Position numbers and translations under genes: made by a program. This document shows, in pieces, positions 1-7,697 of a stretch of DNA of 42,054 nt. Below the pieces are notes generated by a model. That model saw only the letters and a program-made list of their open reading frames with translations. It was not told the DNA's origin and searched no databases. Source of the stretch: a bacterium (GTDB lineage Bacteria > Armatimonadota > Chthonomonadetes > Chthonomonadales > Chthonomonadaceae); the NCBI GenBank assembly GCA_900299305.1, contig OMJJ01000314.1, positions 1-42,054 of the forward strand, in the 5' to 3' direction. How positions within the stretch are numbered: the first letter of the stretch is position 1; every line of letters starts with the position of its first letter.

Positions 1-2
1 GG

Positions 3-25
3 GGTGGTATATCGTACCCCGAAAT
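3..25. repeat. 23-bp direct repeat, left copy
   Basis: Identical to positions 1885-1907. The core is TATATCGTACCCCG, and GGGGT at 1-5 can pair with ACCCC at 16-20. The two copies lie just outside the HNH/ATPase gene pair, one past the HNH stop codon and one upstream of the ATPase start. They could be a target-site or attachment-site duplication, or two copies of a dispersed regulatory motif. Confidence 0.7.
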
Positions 26-38
26 GAGGGCGAGTGCG

Positions 39-620
39 CTATCTATCGTGAGGAAGTAGTTTTCCTTGTCTTCTGAGTTCTTTTGCAACGAAGGGGGCGT
101 TCTCTTCGAGAATTCTGAGGCTTATATCCCCGCTCAGGTACTGCTCTGCCACCTTGATACGCTCATTGTAGAAAAGAGGGGCGTTTAGCTTCAACCGTGT
201 TATAGTATCTTGTACTTGGGTACGTTTAGAAGCATCCAGAGCAGGGCTAGGCTTTACTCGGTAGCCCAAAAGTTCCAGTTGAAACCAGCCGTCTTCTATC
301 TCGAAGGGGTCGAGTACGTCGCCAAAGTCGCGTTTGCTTGAATTCAGGCGAGAGCAGACAAGGCGATAGTTGCTCCACTCGTAGATGTTATCTCTGTCTT
401 TGGGTTTTGGCGCAAAATGGTCGGCAGACCGCGCCCCCGTTATAGGGTGAATACGAAAGCAGGAGTAGGCGCAAATCTCATGATATGCCGCCATAAGGTC
501 GTCTAAAGCTCGTGTCCAGTAGGGACGGATTTTACCCTTTCTGGCTAAAGCACGAAGACCGGGCTGGCGCACTTTGCTGTCGAAAGTAGCGGATTCGGGG
601 GCAGGAACTACCTTAATCAT
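39..620 (-). CDS. HNH nuclease, Septu PtuB-like
   Basis: 193-residue protein with an HNH-like core. A CAYSC cysteine pair at about residue 51 is followed by ADHFAPK (the DH of HNH) and then by WSNYRLVCSRLNSSK, with the conserved N and the LNxSK end that usually reads CNxxK. This layout matches HNH nucleases of the PtuB type that partner ABC-like ATPases. The second zinc-binding CxxC is reduced to one Cys. The start ATG overlaps the TGA of the upstream ATPase (ATGA at 617-620), so the two are probably translationally coupled. The inferred role is a DNA- or tRNA-cutting effector of a defence module. The HNH call is fairly firm; the Septu assignment rests on the pairing. Confidence 0.72.
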   Translation of the reverse strand: MIKVVPAPESATFDSKVRQPGLRALARKGKIRPYWTRALDDLMAAYHEICAYSCFRIHPITGARSADHFAPKPKDRDNIYEWSNYRLVCSRLNSSKRDFGDVLDPFEIEDGWFQLELLGYRVKPSPALDASKRTQVQDTITRLKLNAPLFYNERIKVAEQYLSGDISLRILEENAPFVAKELRRQGKLLPHDR

Positions 621-1837
621 CGCTCCACCTCAAGCCCTTCTTTGAAAGCACACCAGCGCAACCAAAAACTATCAATCTCTCCCAACGACTTGCGAAGGTC
701 TGCATCCACCTCTTCTATTTTCTCTTTTGAAGGAGCATCTTCGTGGGCAAGCGCAAGTGCCTTCTGTATCGCCGTCTCTGCTTCCAACGAACGGGCTTGC
801 TTGAGGTCAAATGCTTCACTGGTGAGCCAGTTAGAGACATCTCCCAACCTCGTGAATACCTGCTTCTCCAGTGCTACCTCGCGCTTTTCACCCACCAGAT
901 TCAGGTCGAACCAAGCATCCTGTTTCGCATCGAAAGCGGACTCTGCCGAAGCGAGTACGAGAGGGGAGTGCGTGGTGGTAATCAGTTGGATATGCACATC
1001 ATTATCGCCGGTCAGGGCTTTCATCACTTCTAATAGAGATGGTACAATGCGCCTTTGCCATTGCGGATGTAGGTGTCCCTCTATCTCATCAATCAGAAAA
1101 ACAATCTCTTTTGCGGGAGGTGTACCGCGCAGATTACAAGCGGCTAAGTGTTCTTGCCAAGCCCAAACCAATAGGTACGCGAGAGCAACTATTCGGCGTA
1201 GCCCTGCGGAGGCGTGTATAATCGCTACCTCCTGTCCGTAAGGCATTTTCAAGGTTGGGTAACGCTTGGGGTCGTCGATAGCGATTTTGCGAAGTTCCCC
1301 CACCTCAATGAGGTCTCCGGGAGAAGGTGAGAGGACGCGAAGCACACTTTGCAGTTGGTCGAAATAGGTTGTATCTTTGGAACTCTGCCACAACGCCCAG
1401 TCGCGAATAAGCCCTTCACACCTTCCATTTCCATCCCACACCTCTTTAGGGGCAAAGTGGTAGACTACAGGCTCCGCTACTTTGCGATTACGTTCTGACT
1501 CCCATACAGAGAAGCCACCATCCACTTGGGCATATATCACAGGTTTGTTTGATACAAAACGTTTTCTATGGAAGTTAATCCATCGACCATCGGCTCTATC
1601 AAAGTCACGAATATCTTGTATATCATCAAAACGATATGTAATCTTCCCCTCCGCAGGAGGCTGGTGCGGTACTATCTTCTCCCTTGCCCACGTTCGCGTA
1701 AATGCCCACCAAGCCACATCCAGCAGAAACGTTTTACCAAGCCCGTTATCCCCCGTGATGATATTGAGGCATGGCGAAAACTCCACCTCCATTTTAGGGG
1801 CAGGTCCCACATTCTCAAAACCTAAATGTTTCAGCAT
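617..1837 (-). CDS. ABC/AAA-type ATPase, Septu PtuA-like
   Basis: RecF/OLD-like ATPase. It has a Walker A GDNGLGKT near the N-terminus, a signature-like segment HASAGLRRIVALAYL in the middle, a Walker B LIDEIEGHLHP and an H-loop TTTHSPLVLAS near residue 300. No TOPRIM domain is visible, so this is not a Gabija GajA. A GTG start at 1867 is possible, but the ATG at 1837 has AAGGAG about 11 nt upstream and begins at the usual family N-terminus (MLKHLGFENV), so I prefer it. It lies first in a two-gene minus-strand operon with the HNH nuclease. In Septu the ATPase senses or gates and the HNH protein cuts. No reverse transcriptase is seen, so there is no sign of a retron. Confidence 0.78.
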   Translation of the reverse strand: MLKHLGFENVGPAPKMEVEFSPCLNIITGDNGLGKTFLLDVAWWAFTRTWAREKIVPHQPPAEGKITYRFDDIQDIRDFDRADGRWINFHRKRFVSNKPVIYAQVDGGFSVWESERNRKVAEPVVYHFAPKEVWDGNGRCEGLIRDWALWQSSKDTTYFDQLQSVLRVLSPSPGDLIEVGELRKIAIDDPKRYPTLKMPYGQEVAIIHASAGLRRIVALAYLLVWAWQEHLAACNLRGTPPAKEIVFLIDEIEGHLHPQWQRRIVPSLLEVMKALTGDNDVHIQLITTTHSPLVLASAESAFDAKQDAWFDLNLVGEKREVALEKQVFTRLGDVSNWLTSEAFDLKQARSLEAETAIQKALALAHEDAPSKEKIEEVDADLRKSLGEIDSFWLRWCAFKEGLEVER

Positions 1838-1884
1838 AGCCGGGCAGTCTCCTTGATGTTCACTCACTCAGAGCAGTTTCGAGA

Positions 1885-1907
1885 GGTGGTATATCGTACC
1901 CCGAAAT
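1885..1907. repeat. 23-bp direct repeat, right copy
   Basis: Exact copy of 3-25. It sits in the 130-bp divergent gap between the ATPase gene (minus) and the threonine synthase gene (plus), where it could also overlap promoters. Beyond the 23 identical bases the copies stay similar for a few bases (GAGGGCG versus AAGGCG). Confidence 0.7.
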
Positions 1908-1968
1908 AAGGCGCGGTGGTACAAAAAGGAGGGCTTTCCCTGCGTAAAAGGCAGGACATTCCCCAAAA

Positions 1969-3072
1969 GTGTGGTATCCTTATTTCACACCTGCGGATTT
2001 AAGGAGTACCTTCAATTTGTATTGCGGAGTTATCGAGCGTTACCGCGAACGGCTTCCCGTCTCGGTGGATACCCCTGTCGTCTCTCTGAATGAGGGTGCG
2101 ACTCCCCTCATTGCCCTGCCCCGCCTCGCTACTCAGATTAGCCCCTATCTCACCCTCTACGCAAAACTAGAGGGCTTGAACCCCACCGGCTCCTTTAAGG
2201 ATAGAGGCATGACGATGGCGGTGACAAAAGCGAAAGAGGCAGACCAGACTACCGTAATGTGCGCCTCCACCGGAAACACCTCCGCCGCCGCCGCCGCCTA
2301 CGCTGCCCGTGCGGGTATGGGGTGCTACGTACTGATTCCCGACGGAAAAATTGCGCTAGGGAAGATGTCGCAAGCGTTGATTCATGGTGCAAAGGTGCTT
2401 GCCATTAAGGGGAACTTCGACGATGCTCTCCGCCTCGTGCGTGAGATTTGTGCCACCCACCCCATCGCCCTCGTCAATTCGGTGAACCCCTATCGGCTAG
2501 AAGGGCAAAAGACAGCGGCGTTTGAGGTAGTCGATGAACTCGGAGACAGCCCCGATATTCACGCTCTCCCGGTAGGAAACGCGGGGAACATCACTGCCTA
2601 CTGGAAGGGCTACCGTGAGTACTTCCAAGACAAAAAGTGTGCCAAACTCCCCCGAATGATAGGCTTTCAGGCGGAGAACGCCGCCCCCCTCGTGCATGGC
2701 AAACCGATTCCTTATCCCGACACCATCGCTACCGCCATTCGCATAGGCAACCCCGCAAGTTGGGAGGGAGCCACTAATGCTCGCGACGAATCGTGCGGCT
2801 CTATCACGGCGGTATCAGATGCCGAGATACTGGTGGGGTATCAGCAGTTGGCGCAGTTGGAGGGGCTTTTTGTGGAGCCAGCGAGTTCCATCTCCATCGC
2901 CGGGCTAAAAAAACTAGCACAACAGAACTTCTTTACACAGCCTGTTACGGTGGTTATCACTCTCACGGGGCACGGCTTAAAAGATCCAGATACCGCCATT
3001 CATCACGTCGAGAATACGCTGATTACCGTCTCAGCGGAGCGGGATGCCGTACTCAAAGCAATCGGATATTAG
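1969..3072 (+). CDS. thrC: threonine synthase
   Basis: 367-residue PLP enzyme of fold type II that converts O-phosphohomoserine to threonine in the cytoplasm, the last step of threonine biosynthesis. The PLP lysine is in NPTGSFKDRGM (about residue 78), followed by the ASTGNTSAAAAAYAARAG phosphate/substrate loop and the PVGNAGNITAYWKG loop near residue 200. The length fits the short bacterial class. The start is GTG with only a weak AGGCAGG upstream; an in-frame TAA at 1945 limits other choices. It is a housekeeping gene next to the defence-like module and is followed by a terminator at 3142-3168. Serine or cysteine enzymes of the same fold are less likely given the motif set. Confidence 0.9.
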   Translation: MWYPYFTPADLRSTFNLYCGVIERYRERLPVSVDTPVVSLNEGATPLIALPRLATQISPYLTLYAKLEGLNPTGSFKDRGMTMAVTKAKEADQTTVMCASTGNTSAAAAAYAARAGMGCYVLIPDGKIALGKMSQALIHGAKVLAIKGNFDDALRLVREICATHPIALVNSVNPYRLEGQKTAAFEVVDELGDSPDIHALPVGNAGNITAYWKGYREYFQDKKCAKLPRMIGFQAENAAPLVHGKPIPYPDTIATAIRIGNPASWEGATNARDESCGSITAVSDAEILVGYQQLAQLEGLFVEPASSISIAGLKKLAQQNFFTQPVTVVITLTGHGLKDPDTAIHHVENTLITVSAERDAVLKAIGY

Positions 3073-3141
3073 CAGAAATCCCTGCTCATTCTCCCCTCTA
3101 CCAGTGTAGGAGAGACCAAGAGAAGAGACGAGGGAGCCACA

Positions 3142-3168
3142 GGGGAGTAACGACACTCCCCCTTTTTT
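3142..3168 (+). terminator. intrinsic terminator after thrC
   Basis: Stem GGGGAGT / ACTCCCC (3142-3148 with 3155-3161) and loop AACGAC, followed by six T at 3163-3168. It is placed between thrC and the DinB-like gene. Confidence 0.8.
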
Positions 3169-3188
3169 GACGCCGAGGAGAACGAAGA

Positions 3189-3668
3189 ATGTTACCTGCA
3201 CCCGTGCGAAAGTACTTGCTTATCAGTTTGGCAAGTTCCCCTGAAGTTCTGGAAGCACTTACTGAAGGGCTTTCCGCTAACGACCCCCAATGGGATGTGC
3301 GCCCCTATTCAGACCGTTTTACCCTACGCGAAGTGGTCGCGCACCTCGCCGACTGGGAACCCATTCACCTTGAGCGTATTCAGCGTATCCTTGCGGAAGA
3401 CGAACCCACCCTACCCGACATCGACGAAGAGCAGATAGCCATAGAACACGACTACGCAAGCCAAGACCCCATCGAGAACCTAAAGCGTTTTCGGGAAGGG
3501 CGCAAAGCGGTAGCAGATGTACTCAAATCGCTCTCTGCCGAGCAACTGAACCGCACCGCGATACGCCCCCCAAGTATCGGGCGCATCACCCTCGATAAAT
3601 ACGCAACACTGATTTGTGTACACGACGGCTACCACTTCCAACAGGTAGTAGAGTGGCGCAAAGCCTAG
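3189..3668 (+). CDS. DinB-like four-helix protein
   Basis: 159-residue soluble protein with the DinB/YfiT layout. The first helix region contains the metal-ligand type segment VVAHLADWEPIHLERI (about residue 58) and the end carries ICVHDGYHFQQVVEW. The histidines in HLADW and HDGYH are where the family's divalent-metal triad lies. Many such proteins are thiol-dependent (bacillithiol/mycothiol-type) transferases or have no known substrate. The start ATG has GAGGAG 8-9 nt upstream. A second, more degenerate member is at 32022-32549. The DprA-like gene starts 19 bases downstream, so the two may share a transcript. Function beyond the fold is not predictable. Confidence 0.8.
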   Translation: MLPAPVRKYLLISLASSPEVLEALTEGLSANDPQWDVRPYSDRFTLREVVAHLADWEPIHLERIQRILAEDEPTLPDIDEEQIAIEHDYASQDPIENLKRFREGRKAVADVLKSLSAEQLNRTAIRPPSIGRITLDKYATLICVHDGYHFQQVVEWRKA

Positions 3669-3687
3669 AGACCCAGAGGTAGCCACA

Positions 3688-4620
3688 GTGAGCGGAGTAC
3701 GTGAAACCCACATCAACCTAACTCAGCTGATTCTGTTGCTACACAACCTACCGGGTGTGGGTGAGCAGACACTTACCCACATCCTCACTCACCGCGAAGC
3801 AAACGAACTAGCCCCCAAAGAGATTCTCGCCTATACCCCAAAGCAGTGGCAAGAGACTCTCAAAGTATCCGCAAAGACCACCCAACACTTTTTTCAGAAC
3901 CAAGAGGCACTTCTCAAAAAAAGTCAAGAGCAGGAGAGAACGCGCCGCCTTAACGACATTCATCTGTTTGATATTGGTAGTGCCGCCTACCCCTCCTACC
4001 TAGAGGCTTATGACTCCTTTCCCCCACCCGTTGTCTATGCGCGTGGCAACCTCTCTTTACTGGAGCCCACCGTTACAAAACGTTTCGCTATTCTTGTCTC
4101 TAACAATCCCACACCCGCTATCCTCCAAAAACTAAACGAGATTACCGAGGCTCTCTGTCATGCGGGGGGCATAGTAGTAACGGGGCATGACCGCCTACCT
4201 TACAAACGTGCGGCTCTCGCCGCCCAACACGTCAACCGCCCCATTCTCTATGTGCTAGACCAAGGGTTACGCTGTGCGCTAGGCAAAAACTTCGATAAGG
4301 TGCTTTTCGCGGAGGCAAGCATCCAAGACGACTCCTTTAACACCGATGTCGATGTCGCGGTCTCGCACCTTCCATTCGATGTTCCCGCCATGCACAATCT
4401 ACAACGCAGAGATAGAATGGTAACCAGTTTTGCCAATGTACTTATTGCCTTAGATGTGCGCCCCAATGGAGTCATGTTTTCGGAAGCGAAACGTGCCTTC
4501 GAGCAGAAACGCCGGCTCTTTGTCTCTACCGAGGGACGTGAGGGGAATCGTGTTCTGCTGGATATGGGGGCAACCGCCCTACCCACTGGGTCGGACTGGA
4601 TACAGAAGGTTTTGGGATAG
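3688..4620 (+). CDS. degenerate DprA/Smf-like protein
   Basis: 310 residues. The N-terminal part resembles the helix-hairpin-helix region of DprA (LHNLPGVGEQTLTHIL), then comes the typical lead-in YPSYLEAYDSFPPPVVYARGN, and then a Rossmann-like half. DprA binds single-stranded DNA and loads RecA during uptake of DNA. Key DprA marks are altered: the GSR of the nucleotide-binding loop reads SNN (FAILVSNNPTP), and the SGxAxGID/AH motif is not recognisable. The region equivalent to FPxRNR is reduced to LQRRDRMVTSFANVLIALD. It starts with GTG. The family call is good; canonical competence function is doubtful. It may be a DprA relative of defence or mobile-element type, given the methylase relic 24 bases downstream. 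Confidence 0.72.
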   Translation: MSGVRETHINLTQLILLLHNLPGVGEQTLTHILTHREANELAPKEILAYTPKQWQETLKVSAKTTQHFFQNQEALLKKSQEQERTRRLNDIHLFDIGSAAYPSYLEAYDSFPPPVVYARGNLSLLEPTVTKRFAILVSNNPTPAILQKLNEITEALCHAGGIVVTGHDRLPYKRAALAAQHVNRPILYVLDQGLRCALGKNFDKVLFAEASIQDDSFNTDVDVAVSHLPFDVPAMHNLQRRDRMVTSFANVLIALDVRPNGVMFSEAKRAFEQKRRLFVSTEGREGNRVLLDMGATALPTGSDWIQKVLG

Positions 4621-4644
4621 AGATAAGGATTTTTGAGGGAGAGT

Positions 4645-4704
4645 ATGCACGCAGATTTTATCAATCAGGTTGTGCTAGGGGACTGTTGCGAAGTCCTTTC
4701 TTGA
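4645..4704 (+). pseudogene. N-terminal relic of a DNA methyltransferase
   Basis: A 19-codon open frame with a fair ribosome site (GAGGGAGAG) encodes MHADFINQVVLGDCCEVLS and then stops. INQxxLGDCxEVL is the opening motif of many N6-adenine/N4-cytosine methyltransferases, normally followed by a DPPY motif some 15-20 residues later. Nothing after the stop continues the domain in any frame before the sigma gene at 4768. I therefore read it as the surviving head of a deleted methylase. Such a short match could be chance, so confidence is moderate. Confidence 0.5.
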
Positions 4705-4767
4705 GGGTCGAACTCATTTTGGGGTAACTTATAGGTAGCCAACTCTCACAATAAAGAAAGAGGTACT

Positions 4768-5397
4768 ATGCGATTAGGCTCCTACCATAACCATCTTGCG
4801 CGGATTTTAGGAAAGCCGAAGCAACTTCTCTCCGACCGTGAAATAGTTCACGCCTGTACTGAGGGGAGAAGCATCGCATGGAATGCCCTCATAGAGAGGT
4901 ACGAGGGGCTGATATACAGTGTTACTCGCCGTATGGGGCTTTCGGAGCAGGATTCGGGGGATGTGTTTCAGGAGGTCTGTCTGATTTTACTGAATCACCT
5001 TCACGAACTACGCCATATCGAACGCTTGGGCGGCTGGCTCGTCACAACAACAAGGCGAGAAGTGCTACGTCTCCTGCGCCGCCGCCCTCTACTGAACGAG
5101 GCAGACCTTACCCCACTTTCAGAAGGCATGGAATCTCCTCTTGCTCTCCTTCCCGACCCCGATGGTACTCCTGAAGAGAGGCTTTTGGAGTTGGAACGAG
5201 GTCGTCTGGTTTCGCAAGGAATGGTAAACCTCTCTCCAGAGTGCCAACGCCTCCTAACACTGCTCTATGTTAACGACCCTCCTGCCACCTACCAAGAGGT
5301 AGCGGAGACTATTAAGCGTCCGATAGGTAGTATTGGTCCTTCGCGGGCGCGTTGCCTAAAAAATTTGCAAGAGATACTACAAAATTTGGGTTGGTAG
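4768..5397 (+). CDS. ECF-type RNA polymerase sigma factor
   Basis: 209 residues. Sigma region 2 lies at about 35-100 (WNALIERYEGLIYSVTRRMG, then DVFQEVCLILLNHL and the WLVTTTRREVLRLLRRR segment that contacts the -10 element). Region 4 lies at about 150-205 (SPECQRLLTLLYVND, then a helix-turn-helix TYQEVAETIKRPIGSIGPSRARCLKNL). There is no region 1 or 3, so this is a group IV (extracytoplasmic function) factor. It has a 30-residue N-terminal lead and an Arg-rich linker. It is the first gene of a plus-strand series with a lipoprotein, an anti-sigma-like protein and a TPR-CHAT protease. The GTAACTTATAGG stretch upstream could hold a promoter; I cannot define it further. Confidence 0.88.
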   Translation: MRLGSYHNHLARILGKPKQLLSDREIVHACTEGRSIAWNALIERYEGLIYSVTRRMGLSEQDSGDVFQEVCLILLNHLHELRHIERLGGWLVTTTRREVLRLLRRRPLLNEADLTPLSEGMESPLALLPDPDGTPEERLLELERGRLVSQGMVNLSPECQRLLTLLYVNDPPATYQEVAETIKRPIGSIGPSRARCLKNLQEILQNLGW

Positions 5398-5484
5398 TGT
5401 ATTTTTAACACCTATAGCCTTCTCTCTAGTAACAAGGCTCGCACAATGGAGCCTAAAAAAACTCATTCTGGAGGCTGTATTTCA

Positions 5485-6990
5485 ATGAAAAAGTGGCTGT
5501 TAGGTTGTGTAGGGTTGATGGGAATAGGTTTAGCAGGCTGTGGTAGCGGAAGCGGCTCTGTGGGTTCTGGCATAACAGGTGGTACACGCAGTGTAGGGGT
5601 GTATGTAACAGACGATATACGAACGGGTTATGATAAAGTGTGGGCAGAGGTGCATAAAATTGAGATGACCTCCTCTACCGGAGCAAGCACTGTTCTGTTT
5701 AACGACCCCAAAGGTAAGATTGTCGATTTGCGTAGCCTACACGACGCGCAAGGCTCACGCTTCCTCTTTCTATCTAATCAGAGTGTTCCTGCGGGAACCT
5801 ATACCAGTATGAAGGTGACGGTAGGAAACAAAATGACGCTCTTTACTACCGGCGCAACGGTAGGGAAATCTGTCACCATGAACCCTGCTTTGCCTGTGGA
5901 TGGACAAGGGAACACGCAGATTTCGGTGAACTTGCCCACTCCGGTAGTGGTAGACAGCAGTAGCGCAAAGGTTGTAGTAGACTTCGACCTCTCTAAGTTC
6001 GATATTTCGGGCGGGCAAGTGACTCCTGTGGTAAAGAAGGGAGACACTTCTACCATCGACAATCCGGCGCGACATGAGAACGAAGATATACGAGGGGTTG
6101 TCTCTGCTCTCTCTGGTACTGCTCCCGCGTTGCAGTTCACCCTCTCGCCGTCATCGGGAAACCCGCTTACCGTAACTCTGGATAGCGCAACCACTCTCTT
6201 TTTTCAGAGTGGTGCAACCAACCCCCTGCTTGCTAACGGGCAAAAGGTAGAGGTTCGTGGTATTGTAGACCCAACGACCAACACGCTCAAAGCCACAGAG
6301 GTGAAAATTGAAGATGCCTCTCAATCTGCCGAGTCTCATTCGGAGGTAAAAGGGCTTTCTGGTGATGCCAATTCAACTACCGGGACTTTTACCATAACGG
6401 TTGGTGAGGCAGAGGACTTCTTACCTGCTACGAGCAAGGTCACTGTGCTTACGAACGCGGCTACCGTCTTTCGAGCAGACAGCGGGGTAAAACTCTCTGC
6501 TACTGACTTCTTTTCTCGCTTATCGACCCCTGCCGTGGTTAAAGCGGAAGGAACTTATGATGCTGCGAGCAACACCCTTACTGCTACCGTGGTTAAGATA
6601 CGGAAATCGGGAAACAACAGCAGTGAGGACGGTGGAAGCGGAAGTAACGGCGGGAATGGCGGCAACGGTGGAAATGGTAATGGTGGCGGTAGTAACGACG
6701 GGGGAAGTGGTCATCAGGGGCGCGAAGCAGAGGTTGCAGGAACCATCTCCAACTCTAGCGTAGCAAGTAGTAATCTACAACTGAACCCCGTTACCAAGTT
6801 TGAAGGGTTTAGTTTTGCAGGTGGAACCCTGAATGTGGTTACTACCGATACTACCGAGTTTCGCGGAGCGCAGGGCAAGGTGTCTGCCACTGACTTCTAC
6901 GCAAGCCTGAGCAGTAGTACCAAAGTAGAGATAAAGGGGAGTTATAAGGATGGAACGTTGACGGCGGTTCGCATCCAAGTAGATAACTAA
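5485..6990 (+). CDS. lipoprotein with DUF4382- and DUF5666-like domains
   Basis: 501 residues from the ATG at 5485, chosen because TGGAGG lies 10 nt upstream and the protein then opens with a lipoprotein signal (MKKWLLGCVGLMGIGLAGC). An earlier start at 5446 would bury the signal. After the signal comes a DUF4382-like beta domain (GVYVTDDIRTGYDKVWAEV to about residue 190). Three DUF5666-like OB-type repeats follow (IRGVVSAL..., SEVKGLSG..., EVAGTISN...), each ending in a 'VKI' strand. A Gly/Asn-rich linker separates repeats 2 and 3. It is probably anchored in the outer or cytoplasmic membrane. Its function is unknown. Its place between the sigma and anti-sigma-like genes suggests a regulated or sensing surface component. 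Confidence 0.82.
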   Translation: MKKWLLGCVGLMGIGLAGCGSGSGSVGSGITGGTRSVGVYVTDDIRTGYDKVWAEVHKIEMTSSTGASTVLFNDPKGKIVDLRSLHDAQGSRFLFLSNQSVPAGTYTSMKVTVGNKMTLFTTGATVGKSVTMNPALPVDGQGNTQISVNLPTPVVVDSSSAKVVVDFDLSKFDISGGQVTPVVKKGDTSTIDNPARHENEDIRGVVSALSGTAPALQFTLSPSSGNPLTVTLDSATTLFFQSGATNPLLANGQKVEVRGIVDPTTNTLKATEVKIEDASQSAESHSEVKGLSGDANSTTGTFTITVGEAEDFLPATSKVTVLTNAATVFRADSGVKLSATDFFSRLSTPAVVKAEGTYDAASNTLTATVVKIRKSGNNSSEDGGSGSNGGNGGNGGNGNGGGSNDGGSGHQGREAEVAGTISNSSVASSNLQLNPVTKFEGFSFAGGTLNVVTTDTTEFRGAQGKVSATDFYASLSSSTKVEIKGSYKDGTLTAVRIQVDN

Positions 6991-7005
6991 AACTACCTTA
7001 CTTCT

Positions 7006-7039
7006 GTCGGCGCATAGCATATTTATGCTTTGCGCCGAC
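7006..7039 (+). terminator. strong hairpin between lipoprotein and anti-sigma-like gene
   Basis: Stem GTCGGCGCA / TGCGCCGAC (7006-7014 with 7031-7039), continued by AGCAT / ATGCT (7016-7020 with 7025-7029) around loop ATTT. Only CTTTA follows, so termination may be partial. It lies inside the plus-strand series and may separate expression of the sigma/lipoprotein pair from the anti-sigma-like/CHAT pair. Confidence 0.6.
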
Positions 7040-7085
7040 CTTTACCCCCCACTGTTTTGCAATAGGGAAATGGATAGGGCATGAG

Positions 7086-7694
7086 ATGAACAACGAGTGC
7101 GATATTTCTTACCAACAACGGGTAGATTACCACGACAAAAAACTGAATACAGAAGAGAGGGTGTGGCTAGAGCAACATATCGAGGCGGGGTGTATCCTCT
7201 GTAGAGACAGTATGGTACAGATAGCCCAGATAGTGGGAGCACTACACGCCTCCCAACTGTCTCATGCCCCCCAATCCGTACTCAATCGAGCCTACGCACT
7301 CTTTCGCCCCCACATGGCTACACAGAGCCTTGTACAACATATTGCCTCGCTTATCTTTGACAGCCGTACTAACCAACGCCTATCGTTTGTTCGGGGTGAG
7401 CAGAGCGAAGCAGTACAGAGGCTGTATGAGACAGACAGACACCGGATAGATTTGTGGGAAGAGCCTCAAACGGAGCAACGTTCCTATATTATAGGGCAAG
7501 TAGCACACAAGGAAGATGAAGAGACGATTGCTCCCATGCGCGTTATCGCCTATACCGAGACCGGAGATGGCATTGAGGCACGCTTGGATTCTGGAGAGTT
7601 TCATCTGCCTGCGCTCACCTCTGGAAGATACGATATTGAGGTACTGATAGGAGAGGGTGAGATTTTCCTAGCAGGTATTGTGGTAGGAGAATAG
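7086..7694 (+). CDS. putative soluble zinc-finger anti-sigma factor
   Basis: 202 residues. The first 40 resemble the zinc-binding anti-sigma domain (zf-HC2 type): VDYHDKKLNTEERVWLEQHIEAGCILCRD, with H31, C36 and C39 as likely zinc ligands plus H16. No transmembrane helix is present, unlike most membrane anti-sigmas. The C-terminal part (about 140-202) is beta-rich and acidic (ARLDSGEFHLPALTSGRYDIEVLIGEGEIFLAGIVVGE). The CHAT gene begins 4 bases after its stop and uses a ribosome site inside its last codons, so the two are coupled. I infer that it binds the sigma factor at 4768-5397 and might be a substrate or partner of the CHAT protease. The finger spacing Hx4Cx2C is one residue longer than usual. 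Confidence 0.62.
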   Translation: MNNECDISYQQRVDYHDKKLNTEERVWLEQHIEAGCILCRDSMVQIAQIVGALHASQLSHAPQSVLNRAYALFRPHMATQSLVQHIASLIFDSRTNQRLSFVRGEQSEAVQRLYETDRHRIDLWEEPQTEQRSYIIGQVAHKEDEETIAPMRVIAYTETGDGIEARLDSGEFHLPALTSGRYDIEVLIGEGEIFLAGIVVGE

Positions 7695-7697
7695 GCT

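Noticed and set aside
642-1241. Open frame on the plus strand opposite the ATPase gene
   Set aside because: It is antisense to a gene with clear Walker motifs and has Ser/Arg-rich shadow composition.
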